NCBI GenBank assembly: GCA_021372865.1
Contig: JAJFTO010000017.1
Coordinates: 186,001-250,000, forward strand
Direction: 5' to 3'
Length of the DNA stretch: 64,000 bases
DNA from: Porphyromonadaceae bacterium
GTDB lineage: Bacteria > Bacteroidota > Bacteroidia > Bacteroidales > Dysgonomonadaceae
This document shows, piece by piece, positions 25,842 through 35,108 of this stretch (position 1 is the first letter of the stretch; every line of letters starts with the position of its first letter). The notes below the pieces were generated by a model that was not told the origin of the DNA, did not search any database, and saw only the letters and a list, made by a program, of their open reading frames with translations. The translations under genes were made by a program, and so were the position numbers.

Positions 25842-26447
25842 TCAGAGGATTCCTTTTTGATGAAAAAATTGCTCCAGATTCAGGTCATCGGTAAAATGTA
25901 AGACTCTAAAGCCCAAATCCCGGGCAGTTTCAATGTTTGTGGCATTGTCATCGATAAAAAGCGATTCTTCGGCATAGAGATCGTACCGATCCAACAGGAT
26001 TTCGTACAACCTCCTGTCGGGTTTAACAATCTTCTCTTCGCCCGAAACCACCATTCCATCCAGATCCTGAAAAAAATCATAACGATTTATGGCCAGGGGT
26101 AATGTTTCTGCCGACCAGTTGGTGAGTCCATACACTTTGTACCTCTCTTTCAGTGGTCTGATTAGTTTCGTGTTCTCATCGTATGTGCCACCCAACATCT
26201 CTTCCCATCGGCCATAGTACAGGGCAATCTCATCGGCATAGTCCGGATATTTTTCCTGCAAAAGATGGGTACCTTCTGCCAGTGAACGACCTTTATCTTG
26301 TAACAGATTCCAATCGTACCGGCAAATGTTTTCCAGAAAGTATTTTACATCTTCCTCTGTTTTAAAAACTTTCTGATAGAGGTAAACCGGATTCCAGTCG
26401 ATCAATACTCCTCCAAAATCGAAAATAATATTTTTCAGTTCCTTCAT
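25842..26447 (-). CDS. HAD-family phosphatase (subfamily IA, YihX-like)
   Basis: A 201-residue haloacid-dehalogenase-type phosphatase. Motif I is IIFDFGGVLIDWNP near residue 8 (Asp nucleophile plus a Gly-Gly-Val-Leu run typical of YihX-like proteins), motif II is VYGLTNWSAETLP near 110, and motif IV is SLFIDDNATNIETARDLGFRVLHF near 166. A helical cap lies between motifs I and II. The substrate is probably a small sugar phosphate such as glucose-1-phosphate, by family only. It lies 31 bases after the NlpC/P60 lipoprotein gene stop, on the same strand. Confidence 0.88.
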   Translation of the reverse strand: MKELKNIIFDFGGVLIDWNPVYLYQKVFKTEEDVKYFLENICRYDWNLLQDKGRSLAEGTHLLQEKYPDYADEIALYYGRWEEMLGGTYDENTKLIRPLKERYKVYGLTNWSAETLPLAINRYDFFQDLDGMVVSGEEKIVKPDRRLYEILLDRYDLYAEESLFIDDNATNIETARDLGFRVLHFTDDLNLEQFFHQKGIL

Positions 26448-26478
26448 TGGATCGAAACGCTATAAAGATTGGTTTAAT

Positions 26479-27258
26479 TTATTCAACATCCACCGCTTCA
26501 GGTTCAGGAATATCTGCAGAATCTCTTCTCAGAATCACATCATTCTTATTGCGGGGAACCGGCTCTTTGCGCTGTTCATTTTCTTTGTCGGCAGCATGGC
26601 TCTCTTTTAACACAGGATTTTTCTTCGGATCGTTTTGAATAAGGATGACCAACTGGCTCTGATCGCCTTCCGAGGTCAGGGATTTTGTATCAACCGTTTC
26701 AGGGACAAATGAATCGTTGTTATCTTTGGTAGTTCTGTTTCCGGTTTGTACCCTCAAAATACCCGGCATTTCTTCCAGTACCCTGCCACCACGAAGATAA
26801 CGGGATGCATAATAGGGTTCCGTAGAGGATGACACAATAACCCCATAGTTCGTAGAAGCATGTATGAACTTGAATGCGCCGTCGGACCGATTTTCAGTGA
26901 CGATGCCCACGTGACCCACCCTGCCGTCTCCTCTCCGACCTTCGAAAAAGACCAAATCGCCTTTTTTCAGATCTTTTGTATTTTTGATCGTCGGGAACTG
27001 TTTATCCTGACCTTCGGAGCTGGAGTTTAGTTTGTATCCGAATTCTCTGAAAACAAACGAAGTAAATCCGGAACAGTCAAATGAACCGGGACCTTTTCCG
27101 GCATGACGATAAGGTTTTCCGATAAATTTCCGGCTGTAGCTTATGAGATCATTTTGAATTGAAGTGTAGGTATTATTATGGGTCACCGTGTTTCGTCCGG
27201 CTCCGCATGAAGCCAATAGAATCGTCGTAAAAAGGATGGCTGCTATTTTTTTATACAC
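26479..27258 (-). CDS. NlpC/P60 (C40) peptidoglycan endopeptidase, lipoprotein
   Basis: About 259 residues. The lipoprotein signal is VYKKIAAILFTTILLASC, with Cys at the lipobox. The NlpC/P60 domain follows, with catalytic Cys in GSFDCSGFTSFVFREFG, His in RVGHVGIVTEN and a third polar position in FKFIHASTNYG. The acidic, low-complexity tail (residues 190-259) looks disordered. I start at a GTG at 27258. The in-frame ATG at 27306 lies upstream of a TATTTTTG -7 box at 27280-27287, so it would not be on that transcript. It probably cleaves peptide crosslinks in the periplasm. Confidence 0.82.
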   Translation of the reverse strand: MYKKIAAILFTTILLASCGAGRNTVTHNNTYTSIQNDLISYSRKFIGKPYRHAGKGPGSFDCSGFTSFVFREFGYKLNSSSEGQDKQFPTIKNTKDLKKGDLVFFEGRRGDGRVGHVGIVTENRSDGAFKFIHASTNYGVIVSSSTEPYYASRYLRGGRVLEEMPGILRVQTGNRTTKDNNDSFVPETVDTKSLTSEGDQSQLVILIQNDPKKNPVLKESHAADKENEQRKEPVPRNKNDVILRRDSADIPEPEAVDVE

Positions 27259-27368
27259 TGTCGTAGCATTAGGAATACGCAAAAATAAACAAAAAACCCG
27301 GTGCAAACCCCACTTTTAACAATAAATAGTCTTATTTGGAAATTATGGGATAATTGATTTTTATCGTG

Positions 27369-27376
27369 TATCTTTG
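27369..27376 (+). promoter_or_regulatory. -7 box for prfB
   Basis: TATCTTTG followed by GCAG, 23 bases before the prfB ATG. The TTTG upstream is 30 bases away, outside the usual spacing. Confidence 0.5.
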
Positions 27377-27399
27377 CAGCCTGAAAAAAATTGAATATT

Positions 27400-28513
27400 A
27401 TGATTACTGCAGACCAACTGAAAGATGTGTTGGAGCGCGAGCAGGCGCTGAGGGGGTATCTTTGACGTCGATACAAAGATAATACAACTCGAAGAAGAAG
27501 AATTACGTACCCAATCGCCCGATTTCTGGAACGATGCCAAAGCTGCTGAGAGCCAGATGAAGGTTGTGCGTGAGCTGAAGTTCTGGATCAATGCATACAA
27601 TGAGGTAAAATCGGCAACCGAAGAGCTGCAGCTTGCCTTCGATTTCATGAAGGAAGAAATTGTTTCCGAGGGGGAGGTCGATGGCAATTATACCCATGCG
27701 ATCAGACTGATTGAAGATCTGGAATTGAAAAACATGCTTCGCAGGGAAGAGGATAAACTGGGTGCTGTGCTGAAAATAAATGCCGGAGCCGGTGGAACGG
27801 AAAGCCAGGATTGGGCTTCCATGTTGTTTCGGATGTATCAGCGCTGGTGCGAAAGCAAAAAATATAAAACCACCGTCACCAACTGGCAGGATGGTGATGA
27901 TGCCGGTATCAAGACTGCCACACTGCAGGTTGAGGGCGATCTGGCATACGGTTTTCTGAAAAGCGAGAATGGGGTGCACCGTCTGGTACGTGTTTCGCCT
28001 TATAATGCGCAGGGCAAACGGATGACTTCCTTCGCATCGGTATTCGTGGTACCATTGGTAGACGATACCATTGAAATAGAAGTAAACCCGGCTAACTTGA
28101 GCTGGGATACCTTCCGTTCATCTGGAGCCGGTGGACAAAATGTGAATAAGGTAGAGACCGGCGTACGGTTGCACTACATCTATAAAGATCCCGATACGGG
28201 AGAAGAACAGGAAATCGTGATTGAAAATACGGAAAGCCGTTCTCAAATGGGTAACAGGGAGAATGCTCTGCGGCTGCTCAAATCACAGCTCTATGAGATC
28301 GAAATAGAAAAGCGACGTGCAGCGCAGGCAGTCATCGAGGCAGGTAAAAAGAAAATTGAGTGGGGCTCTCAGATCCGCAGTTATGTTTTCGACGACCGTC
28401 GCGTGAAAGATCACCGCACCAATTATCAGACATCCGATGTCAATGGCGTCATGGATGGTGATCTGGACGAATTTATCAAAGCCTATCTGATGGAATTTGG
28501 CGGAGCTGAATGA
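27400..28513 (+). CDS. prfB: Peptide chain release factor 2, programmed +1 frameshift
   Basis: RF2 releases peptides at UGA and UAA. Translation starts at ATG 27400, runs 21 codons (MITADQLKDV...) to CTT-TGA, and must shift +1 at 27460-27465 to continue in the frame that ends at 28513. The slip site CTTTGAC is preceded by AGGGGG with the spacing of the classic RF2 autoregulatory site. The GGQ motif lies in SSGAGGQNVNKVETGVRLHY. The tripeptide anticodon position reads SPY in HRLVRVSPYNAQGKR rather than the E. coli SPF. The total length, about 370 residues, is normal. It is not a pseudogene. Confidence 0.95.
27451..27466 (+). promoter_or_regulatory. prfB programmed frameshift site
   Basis: AGGGGG at 27451-27456, then TAT, then CTTTGAC at 27460-27466. 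The internal Shine-Dalgarno-like stretch sits 3 bases before the CTT shift codon and the in-frame UGA with 3' C follows, the standard RF2 arrangement. Low RF2 would slow termination at this UGA and raise shifting. Confidence 0.93.
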
Positions 28514-28536
28514 TCGCCTTAGGGCACCACCGTTCC

Positions 28537-29298
28537 CTACAATTTATTTTCTACAGATAATCCGAACAAGGCGAAATCATACTTTACCGGATCATCGGCA
28601 TCCATTTCCCGGAGATGTCGGGTCAGTTCAAGTGCTGTCTCCCAGTCGGTTTGTTTGCGTGTGATCAGTCCGAGCTGACGGGCAGTTCTGTCTACATGCA
28701 GATCGATGGGACAGATGAGTGCCTGTTGCGGAATCTGTTTCCATAAACCAAAATCTACTCCCTTGTCGTCCTTTCTGACCATCCAGCGCAGAAACATATT
28801 GATACGCTTGCAGGCAGATTTGCGCGCAGGTGTTGCTATGTGCTTTCGTGTGCGCATCGGTGCATGGGGATGATCGAAAATGTATCGTTCAAAATAAATC
28901 AACGATTGTTCCACGTTTTTAAATCTGCCATCGCACAGGAAAGCGTATTCCAGACTCTCATGCTGTTGATAATGCCTACGTAAGAAGTCAACGAAAAATA
29001 ACAGATCGGTATCGTTAAAGGTACGGTGCTTGAATCCAATCAGCTGCTTCAGGTCCTGTTCACTGTGCTCCATCACAAACCGGAAGGGTTCATGTCCAAA
29101 TCGGTCGGTCAGTTCACGACATTTGGAAATGATTGTTTTCCGCTGTCCCCATGCCAGAATGGCTGCAAAAAAGCCCATAATTTCCCGGTCCTGTTTCCCG
29201 GAAAAAAGATGTGGAACAGATATCGGATCCTTTTCAATAAAGTGGGGATTGTTGTATTGATCTGCTTTTTCGTCGAGAAATTTTTTTAAATGATGCAT
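28537..29298 (-). CDS. TIGR02757 family protein (DUF2400)
   Basis: About 253 residues. Recognised by DPISVPHLFSGKQDREIMGFFAAILAWGQRKTIISKCRELTDRFG near residue 24, HRTFNDTDLLFFVDFLRRHYQQHESLE near 85, and the conserved ACKRINMFLRWMVRKDDKGVDFGLWKQIPQQALICPIDLHVDRTARQLGLI near 160-210. The helix-hairpin-helix-like composition suggests kinship to DNA glycosylase folds, but the function is unknown. I start at ATG 29298 (MHHLKKF); the longer frame runs through the divergent promoter zone. It ends convergently with prfB. Confidence 0.85.
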   Translation of the reverse strand: MHHLKKFLDEKADQYNNPHFIEKDPISVPHLFSGKQDREIMGFFAAILAWGQRKTIISKCRELTDRFGHEPFRFVMEHSEQDLKQLIGFKHRTFNDTDLLFFVDFLRRHYQQHESLEYAFLCDGRFKNVEQSLIYFERYIFDHPHAPMRTRKHIATPARKSACKRINMFLRWMVRKDDKGVDFGLWKQIPQQALICPIDLHVDRTARQLGLITRKQTDWETALELTRHLREMDADDPVKYDFALFGLSVENKL

Positions 29299-29316
29299 AT
29301 TCAGGAATTCTTCCTG

Positions 29317-29353
29317 CAAAAGTAGGCCTATTTCCTGAAAAAATGTACATTTG
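29317..29353. promoter_or_regulatory. Divergent -7 boxes
   Basis: TACTTTTG on the minus strand (29324-29317) serves the TIGR02757 gene and TACATTTG on the plus strand (29346-29353) serves the T9SS protease, 21 bases apart. Neither has a TTTG at -33. The plus box covers the earliest in-frame ATG of the protease, which supports its start at 29382. Confidence 0.5.
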
Positions 29354-29381
29354 CAGGAAGAACCGAATTTTCCAGTTACGC

Positions 29382-31652
29382 ATGACAAGCCAGCACAATG
29401 CATTTGATACTTTCCTGAAGTGTACCCTCTTCATCTCCTTCAGTTTCATATTCCATGTTGCTCACGGCCAAATAAGCCACGGGGGCAGGCCATTGCCTCC
29501 GCAGGCTGCTGCGGCTGCAAGATCCATGGTAACGGCAGCTGATCTGTTCGTGGAAATGCCCTCCTTCGATAAACAGGCTGCATTGTGGCACTCCCAACAG
29601 GAGCAGTCGCAATTTAAAAGTCTTGAGTTTGCCCACAAATTTTTTGTCCACCTCCGTCCCGACAATTCGGGTGTGACTTTTACGTCGGGTGGCATGAAAG
29701 TATGGCGGGTGGGTATCCGGTCCAAAGGAGCCTATTCGTTGAACATCCTCTTTTCAAAATTCCGATTGCCTGCCGGTGCAAAACTGTTCGTTTATAATGC
29801 GGATCAGACAGAGATACTGGGTTCCTTCACACAGGAAAACAATACCGAATTGAACCTGCTGCCCCTTCAACCCATTGGCGGTGAAGAGCTAATTGTGGAG
29901 TATCAGGAACCTTTACTGGCCGACTTCGCTGGAGAGATTGAAATTGGAGAGATAAATCACGATTATGTAGGCATCTTCCGGGCAGGAGAACCTCGTGATC
30001 CGGCCAATATGTGTCATCCCAATCTAATCTGCTACCCTGAGGATGTTCTTCCCGGAAGTGGTGTGGTGGCCCTGATTATCAACGGAACAACCTACTGTAC
30101 CGGATCTCTCATAAACAATACTGCGGATGACGGCACCCCCTATCTGATTACAGCCACCCATTGTCTGAATAACAATTACAGCGCTGCTTTTCTGGCCGAC
30201 AGAAAATATGATTTGATTGCTGGACGTATTGTTGCTTTTTTCAATTACAACTCACCGGTCTGTGGTACCGATATTCGCGGACCGCTACAAATGACCATGG
30301 CTTCTGCCGATTCGGTGTTGATCAGTGAACGGCATGATATCTCATTGCTGAAACTGAAACAGACTCCCTCAAAGGAGTATCAGCCCTACTATCTGGGATG
30401 GAATGCCGAATCATCTCCTTCAGCACCCTTTCACGGGCTACACCATCCCAATGGTGGCATCAAGAAGGTCGCTATCGAAGAGGGTTCTCTGGGTATGGGT
30501 TCTTTCAATGATTCCGGTATTGATTTTACCTGGGAGCCCGGCTCTTTTTGGGTGGTGAAAGACTGGGAAACCGCTTCCACGGAAGGCGGTTCTTCCGGAT
30601 CGCCCCTGCTCGACAGGGAGAAACGGATCGTGGGCACGCTTACCGGCGGGGTATCGCAGTGTTCATCACCGCGCGGGCCCGACATATATGCTTCACTGCA
30701 GAAATTCTGGCAGGTTTCCGGTTCACTCGGAAATCCCAATCCCATCAGTTATTATCTCGATCCAAAAGGGTTGCAGGCAACGCAGCTGAATGGTTTTAAT
30801 CCAAATACTTCCGAGCCTTACACCAAAAGTCACAATTTCAAAACCGACGAAACCCCCGTGGGAACTTATTTCCAATCGGTACCCATGTTTGCAACCGGAA
30901 ACACATTCGGCTATACCGAATTTGCAGAAGAGTTTTATGTCAGAAAACAGACGCAACTACAGGGTGTATTTATTTCTTCGCCTTCCACCAGCAACGTATT
31001 GAATCTGAATATCCGGATCAGGGTTTATTCCGGAAACGATGGTCCGCTCCAACTTCTTTATGAACAACCTTACGATTTCAGTTACCGTTATTACAGCAAT
31101 GGCAGTTTTCCATTAGCCCTACGTGATATGAGACACAATCTCGAGAATTATATCAGGTTTTCTCAACCCGTCACGGTATCGGGTTCATTCTATATTTCCT
31201 ATTCTGATGCCAATGGAATTCCTGCAGGCTTTTCAGTTTTTAACACGGAGCCTCGAAAATTAGGCTCAGGAATCATTTCCTCAGCATGGATGAAAAACAT
31301 TACAGGATGGGTAAGATCTTCTGAAAACATTGAAAACCCCATTAACACCTCTCTGCTTATAGCGCCCTATGTAATTGGTAATGAAACAACTGCAACAGAA
31401 CCGCAGGTCAAAAAGCCCGAAGTGAAAGTATATTACTCGGGTGAAGTGAAACGAATTTTTATCGAATCGAACCGCGACCTTCTTCAATGGGAAATATTTT
31501 ATTCATCAGGACAGAAAATCCATCAGGAGAGTACAGACAAGAGCATAAACAGAGCTTCCTATTCAGCAGCTCATCTGCCTGGCGGAGTATATATTGTAAA
31601 GGTGAAAACCATTGAAGGAACGGTCAATGTAAAGAAAGTACTGGTCATGTAG
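29382..31652 (+). CDS. Secreted trypsin-like serine protease with type IX secretion tail
   Basis: About 756 residues. The signal peptide is in FDTFLKCTLFISFSFIFHVAHG. A propeptide/beta-rich region comes next, then a chymotrypsin-fold domain with His in LITATHCLNNNYSAAF near residue 257, Asp in SERHDISLLKLKQ near 320 and Ser in EGGSSGSPLLDREKRIVG near 405. This resembles lysyl endopeptidase-type S1 enzymes. A beta-sandwich region and a C-terminal Por secretion domain follow (LPGGVYIVKVKTIEGTVNVKKVLVM), so the protein should cross the outer membrane by the type IX system. It is monocistronic. Confidence 0.9.
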   Translation: MTSQHNAFDTFLKCTLFISFSFIFHVAHGQISHGGRPLPPQAAAAARSMVTAADLFVEMPSFDKQAALWHSQQEQSQFKSLEFAHKFFVHLRPDNSGVTFTSGGMKVWRVGIRSKGAYSLNILFSKFRLPAGAKLFVYNADQTEILGSFTQENNTELNLLPLQPIGGEELIVEYQEPLLADFAGEIEIGEINHDYVGIFRAGEPRDPANMCHPNLICYPEDVLPGSGVVALIINGTTYCTGSLINNTADDGTPYLITATHCLNNNYSAAFLADRKYDLIAGRIVAFFNYNSPVCGTDIRGPLQMTMASADSVLISERHDISLLKLKQTPSKEYQPYYLGWNAESSPSAPFHGLHHPNGGIKKVAIEEGSLGMGSFNDSGIDFTWEPGSFWVVKDWETASTEGGSSGSPLLDREKRIVGTLTGGVSQCSSPRGPDIYASLQKFWQVSGSLGNPNPISYYLDPKGLQATQLNGFNPNTSEPYTKSHNFKTDETPVGTYFQSVPMFATGNTFGYTEFAEEFYVRKQTQLQGVFISSPSTSNVLNLNIRIRVYSGNDGPLQLLYEQPYDFSYRYYSNGSFPLALRDMRHNLENYIRFSQPVTVSGSFYISYSDANGIPAGFSVFNTEPRKLGSGIISSAWMKNITGWVRSSENIENPINTSLLIAPYVIGNETTATEPQVKKPEVKVYYSGEVKRIFIESNRDLLQWEIFYSSGQKIHQESTDKSINRASYSAAHLPGGVYIVKVKTIEGTVNVKKVLVM

Positions 31653-31686
31653 CGTGTTATTCATTCTCCGCTTTGTCTTCATTTTT

Positions 31687-33318
31687 TTATTGTACGGTCC
31701 GCTCTGCACTATTTTCCATCTGTTCTTTCAGGTAAGAAGATATGGTTTTGCTCCCGCCGTCGGATGTATTGACACGACTGTACTCAATTGTTTTTTCATC
31801 CACCGGTTTGGCAGGTACTATCACCTCTTTCATACCCACAATCAATTGATCTCCTACATCGATGCGTGTTGATTTCAATCTGTTCCAGGACTGAAGCTGT
31901 GATATGTTCACGCCATTTTTGTGGGCTATCTTTCCCAGGGTATCACCCTTTCTCACCCGGTAATATTGGTTGATCTGTTCGACCCTGCCCGACGTTCCAT
32001 CAGCCAACATGTTTGTCGCTTGCTCTTTATCATCCTGTGTGGATGCGGCTACTTCCCGCTGTCCCACGATTAACCTTTTCCCAATACCTATACGATTCGA
32101 TTTCAGTCCGTTCCATGATTTCAGCTGTGTAAGGGAAATTCCGTTTTTGTGGGCTATGCTGGAGAGATTATCTCCCCTTTTTACACTATAATATACATTG
32201 GCACTGATTCCGGAAGTCGACAATTCGGAATCTTCCAGGTAACTTTCTGTATTGCTGCGGTGAGTAAAATACTGACCTCTTTGAAAATTTGTAATTTCTG
32301 TTCCTTTGTCAACAAAAACATGCATCTTTTCAGAGGGAAGAACCAGCGAATAAGCCTTAAAATCACCGGGAATCACATCTTTTTTAAATTGTGGATTGAG
32401 GCGTCGAACATCATTTACCGGAATTTCGAGCACACTGGCGATCTGTTCCAGGTGAATGCGTGTATTCACTTTTACAGTATCCAGGGCAACATCCGTATTG
32501 TAGCGATGAGCGGGGCAAATGTTATGGTCAGCATAATAACTCATAATATAATTGGCAGCGATAAAAGCTGGGACATATCCTCTTGTTTCGCGGGGTAACT
32601 GGTTATAAATTTCCCAGTAATCCCTTTTTCCCCCGCTTCGGGCGATTGCTTTGTTCACATTCCCCGGTCCGCAATTATAGGCAGCGATCACCAGATTCCA
32701 GTCGCCATAAATGGCATAGAGATCCTTCAGATACAGGGCAGCCGCGTCGGTCGATTTGTAAGGGTCGCGCCGCTCATCTACCAGACTATTTACTTCCAAC
32801 CCATAACTTTTACCGGTGGGCAGCATAAACTGCCAAAGGCCAGTGGCGCCGGCACGGGATACAGCTACCGGATTGAGAGCCGACTCAATCACCGGCAGGT
32901 ACTTTAATTCCAATGGTAAACCCTGTCTGTCCAATGCCTGTTCAAACATAGGGAAATAATAATCTCCCAGCATGAGCATGTAACTCACCTGTTCTCTTTT
33001 TCTGTCGGCATACATCTCAATGTATTTCTTCACAACGCTGTTGTAGGACAATTCCATCTCTGTGGGCATGCTGCAAAGCCTGCGTGTATATACAGAGTCG
33101 TGGAAATTTATATTTTCCCCCCTCTCACATTCAGTTTCGACACCTTTCAGATTAAGTTGCCACGCTTTCAGCAGATCACTCAATTGTTCGGTCATACTTT
33201 CAGGGTAAACAATCGCATTGTCGCTGATAGAGTCAGTCACTGAAATCGTGTTATGTTGAGCTGGCAGTGTTGTACACAACAATAACCCAGTTACCGTGAG
33301 TAAAAATAAATTTCTCAT
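31687..33318 (-). CDS. Membrane-bound lytic transglycosylase MltD-like with two LysM domains
   Basis: About 543 residues. The signal peptide is MRNLFLLTVTGLLLCTTLPAQ, starting at 33318 rather than an ATG 60 bases upstream. The SLT domain has its catalytic Glu in YLPVIESALNPVAVSRAGATGLWQFM and the AAYNCGPGNVNKAI segment. Two LysM repeats follow: YYSVKRGDNLSSIAHKNG and YYRVRKGDTLGKIAHKNG, each ending in KRLIVG or DQLIVG. It cleaves glycan strands in the periplasm. It follows DUF5683, parB and parA on the same strand, the common Bacteroidales order. Confidence 0.92.
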   Translation of the reverse strand: MRNLFLLTVTGLLLCTTLPAQHNTISVTDSISDNAIVYPESMTEQLSDLLKAWQLNLKGVETECERGENINFHDSVYTRRLCSMPTEMELSYNSVVKKYIEMYADRKREQVSYMLMLGDYYFPMFEQALDRQGLPLELKYLPVIESALNPVAVSRAGATGLWQFMLPTGKSYGLEVNSLVDERRDPYKSTDAAALYLKDLYAIYGDWNLVIAAYNCGPGNVNKAIARSGGKRDYWEIYNQLPRETRGYVPAFIAANYIMSYYADHNICPAHRYNTDVALDTVKVNTRIHLEQIASVLEIPVNDVRRLNPQFKKDVIPGDFKAYSLVLPSEKMHVFVDKGTEITNFQRGQYFTHRSNTESYLEDSELSTSGISANVYYSVKRGDNLSSIAHKNGISLTQLKSWNGLKSNRIGIGKRLIVGQREVAASTQDDKEQATNMLADGTSGRVEQINQYYRVRKGDTLGKIAHKNGVNISQLQSWNRLKSTRIDVGDQLIVGMKEVIVPAKPVDEKTIEYSRVNTSDGGSKTISSYLKEQMENSAERTVQ

Positions 33319-33408
33319 GAAACGAGCATATAAACAATTATACCCAAAAACATAATTATAGCGAGTTCCATACACCATAATAAAAAAATAATCGTATGAA
33401 ATAATTAA

Positions 33409-34173
33409 TTAAAAACTAAAACTCCATTGAATCCCATATGCGGAGTTTCCTTTGATCCTTGGCTGCTCTGTTTTCAGGACAGCCGGTTCCACACGCATTG
33501 ACAAATCGGGACTGATGTCAAAGTCGAACAATTGTGCATCCACGTAGGCATCCACCATGGCCACAAAATACAAAGCCACCGTTCCGATGATGCTTAAGTC
33601 CCTGTAATATCGGTAATAATCTTTACGTTGTTGCAAAACATCAGTGAACCACTGAATATCCGTGGTACCGGGATCCTGTCCGTAAGGCAACAAGTTGTGC
33701 CAGCGATTTGTATCCGGGTTGTCATCCATAATATCCTGATAGGCTCCCAGATAGTCCCGGTAATAGCCGTTATTCCAGGATATGGCATATGTAAAGCCGA
33801 CAAATCCCCCGTACAGAATGGGCAATTTCCAGTATTTACGGTTGTATATCTGTCCTAGGCCCGGAAAAATAGCCGAGTAAATTACTGCTTTCCGGGGAGA
33901 AGGTTTAAAAAGGTAAGCAGGGGCGAACAGGGCATCGGAAGAAGTAGCCGTAATTACACTGTCGACCTTTCTGCGCATTGGGTCTCCCTGTACAGAAGTC
34001 GCATATATGCTGTCTGAAGAAATAATCGAATCGGTCTTTGCGATAGATTTTAACGAATCGGTCCCGATAAGTAAAGCCGAATCACGTGGTTGTTTTATTG
34101 AGGGAGGCTGTGACCAGGCGCTGGCAGCACAACAAACAAAACACATCCAAATGAGAATTCCGGCAATCTTCAT
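33409..34173 (-). CDS. DUF5683 domain protein
   Basis: A 254-residue exported protein with a signal peptide (MKIAGILIWMCFVCCAASAWS). A disordered Ser/Asp-rich stretch follows, then PSPRKAVIYSAIFPGLGQIYNRKYWKLPILYGGFVGFTYAISWNNGYYRDYLGAYQ near residue 92. The Gly-rich PGxGQ-Y-NRKYWK motif with following hydrophobic helices defines DUF5683. It sits 11 bases after parB. The function is unknown; a membrane role next to parAB and a cell-wall lytic enzyme is the only contextual hint. Confidence 0.85.
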   Translation of the reverse strand: MKIAGILIWMCFVCCAASAWSQPPSIKQPRDSALLIGTDSLKSIAKTDSIISSDSIYATSVQGDPMRRKVDSVITATSSDALFAPAYLFKPSPRKAVIYSAIFPGLGQIYNRKYWKLPILYGGFVGFTYAISWNNGYYRDYLGAYQDIMDDNPDTNRWHNLLPYGQDPGTTDIQWFTDVLQQRKDYYRYYRDLSIIGTVALYFVAMVDAYVDAQLFDFDISPDLSMRVEPAVLKTEQPRIKGNSAYGIQWSFSF

Positions 34174-34184
34174 CTTTGAGGCAG

Positions 34185-35084
34185 TTATTTCATCTTATCG
34201 AACATCACCATGATACGTTCCAAATCTTCCGGTGAATTAAACGGGATGGTTATTTTTCCATTTCCACGCTTGTTATAACTAAACTGTACATCCGTTTTGA
34301 AATAGGCTGACAGATGTTGTTTCAGTACATCAAAATCGTCTGGCCATAATTTATTTCCGACTTTCTTTTCCGGTTTGATTTTTTTTCGGGATGCAGGTGT
34401 GGGCAGGGGCTTCCCATCACTGAAGTCGCGCACGATCGCTTCCACCTTCCGTACCGAAAGTCCTTCCTCAAGAATGAGATTATAGAGCAACAATTGCGAC
34501 ACCGGATCGTTCATGGTGACCAATGCACGGGCATGACCCATATCTATTTTCTTGTCTTTCACACCCATCTGTACCTCGGCAGGAAGCTTTAGCAAGCGCA
34601 AATAATTGGTGACGGTAGCACGTTTTTTTCCTACCCGCTCGCTCAACTGTTCCTGTGTGATGGAAAGGCTGTCAATCAACGATTGGTAAGCCAGGGCAAT
34701 TTCTATGGAATTGAGATCTTCGCGCTGAATATTCTCGATGAGTGCCATCTCCATGGTTTCATCGTCATCTGCAGTCTTAATATAAGCAGGGATGGACGTT
34801 AATCCCGCCATCTGAGAGGCGCGGTAACGCCGTTCACCGGCAATGATCTGATAGGAGTCTTCGTCAATTTTACGCAGTGTAACGGGTTGTATCAAACCGA
34901 TTGATTTAATGGAGGCAGCCAGTTCCTGCAACGCCTCTTCATTTATCACACGGCGCGGCTGGCCGGGGTTTGGAACTATTTGATCCAGTTTTACTTCGTT
35001 AATGGAGGAAGAGCCCTGTGTTTCGCCGTTGTTGAATGTTATCAACGCATCCAACCCTCTTCCCAATGCATTCTTTCTAGCCAT
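34185..35084 (-). CDS. parB: Chromosome partitioning protein ParB
   Basis: A CTP-dependent DNA clamp that loads at parS sites. The N-terminal KNALGRGLDALI is typical, then the ParB/Srx nuclease-like domain with IVPNPGQPRRVINEEALQELAASIKSIGLIQPVTLR and GERRYRASQMAGL near residue 100. The helix-turn-helix follows: ITQEQLSERVGKKRATVTNYLRLLKLP near 145. The C-terminal dimer domain ends IPFNSPEDLERIMVMFDKMK. It lies 24 bases after parA. The start is at MARKNALGRG. No parS-like palindrome was spotted in the window. Confidence 0.95.
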   Translation of the reverse strand: MARKNALGRGLDALITFNNGETQGSSSINEVKLDQIVPNPGQPRRVINEEALQELAASIKSIGLIQPVTLRKIDEDSYQIIAGERRYRASQMAGLTSIPAYIKTADDDETMEMALIENIQREDLNSIEIALAYQSLIDSLSITQEQLSERVGKKRATVTNYLRLLKLPAEVQMGVKDKKIDMGHARALVTMNDPVSQLLLYNLILEEGLSVRKVEAIVRDFSDGKPLPTPASRKKIKPEKKVGNKLWPDDFDVLKQHLSAYFKTDVQFSYNKRGNGKITIPFNSPEDLERIMVMFDKMK

Positions 35085-35108
35085 ATTCAATCCGGTAAAA
35101 AGACAAAG

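Noticed and set aside
27557-28513. prfB starting at 27557 as an intact gene
   Set aside because: That start lacks the N-terminal domain part found upstream in the +1-shifted frame; the programmed frameshift gives the full protein.
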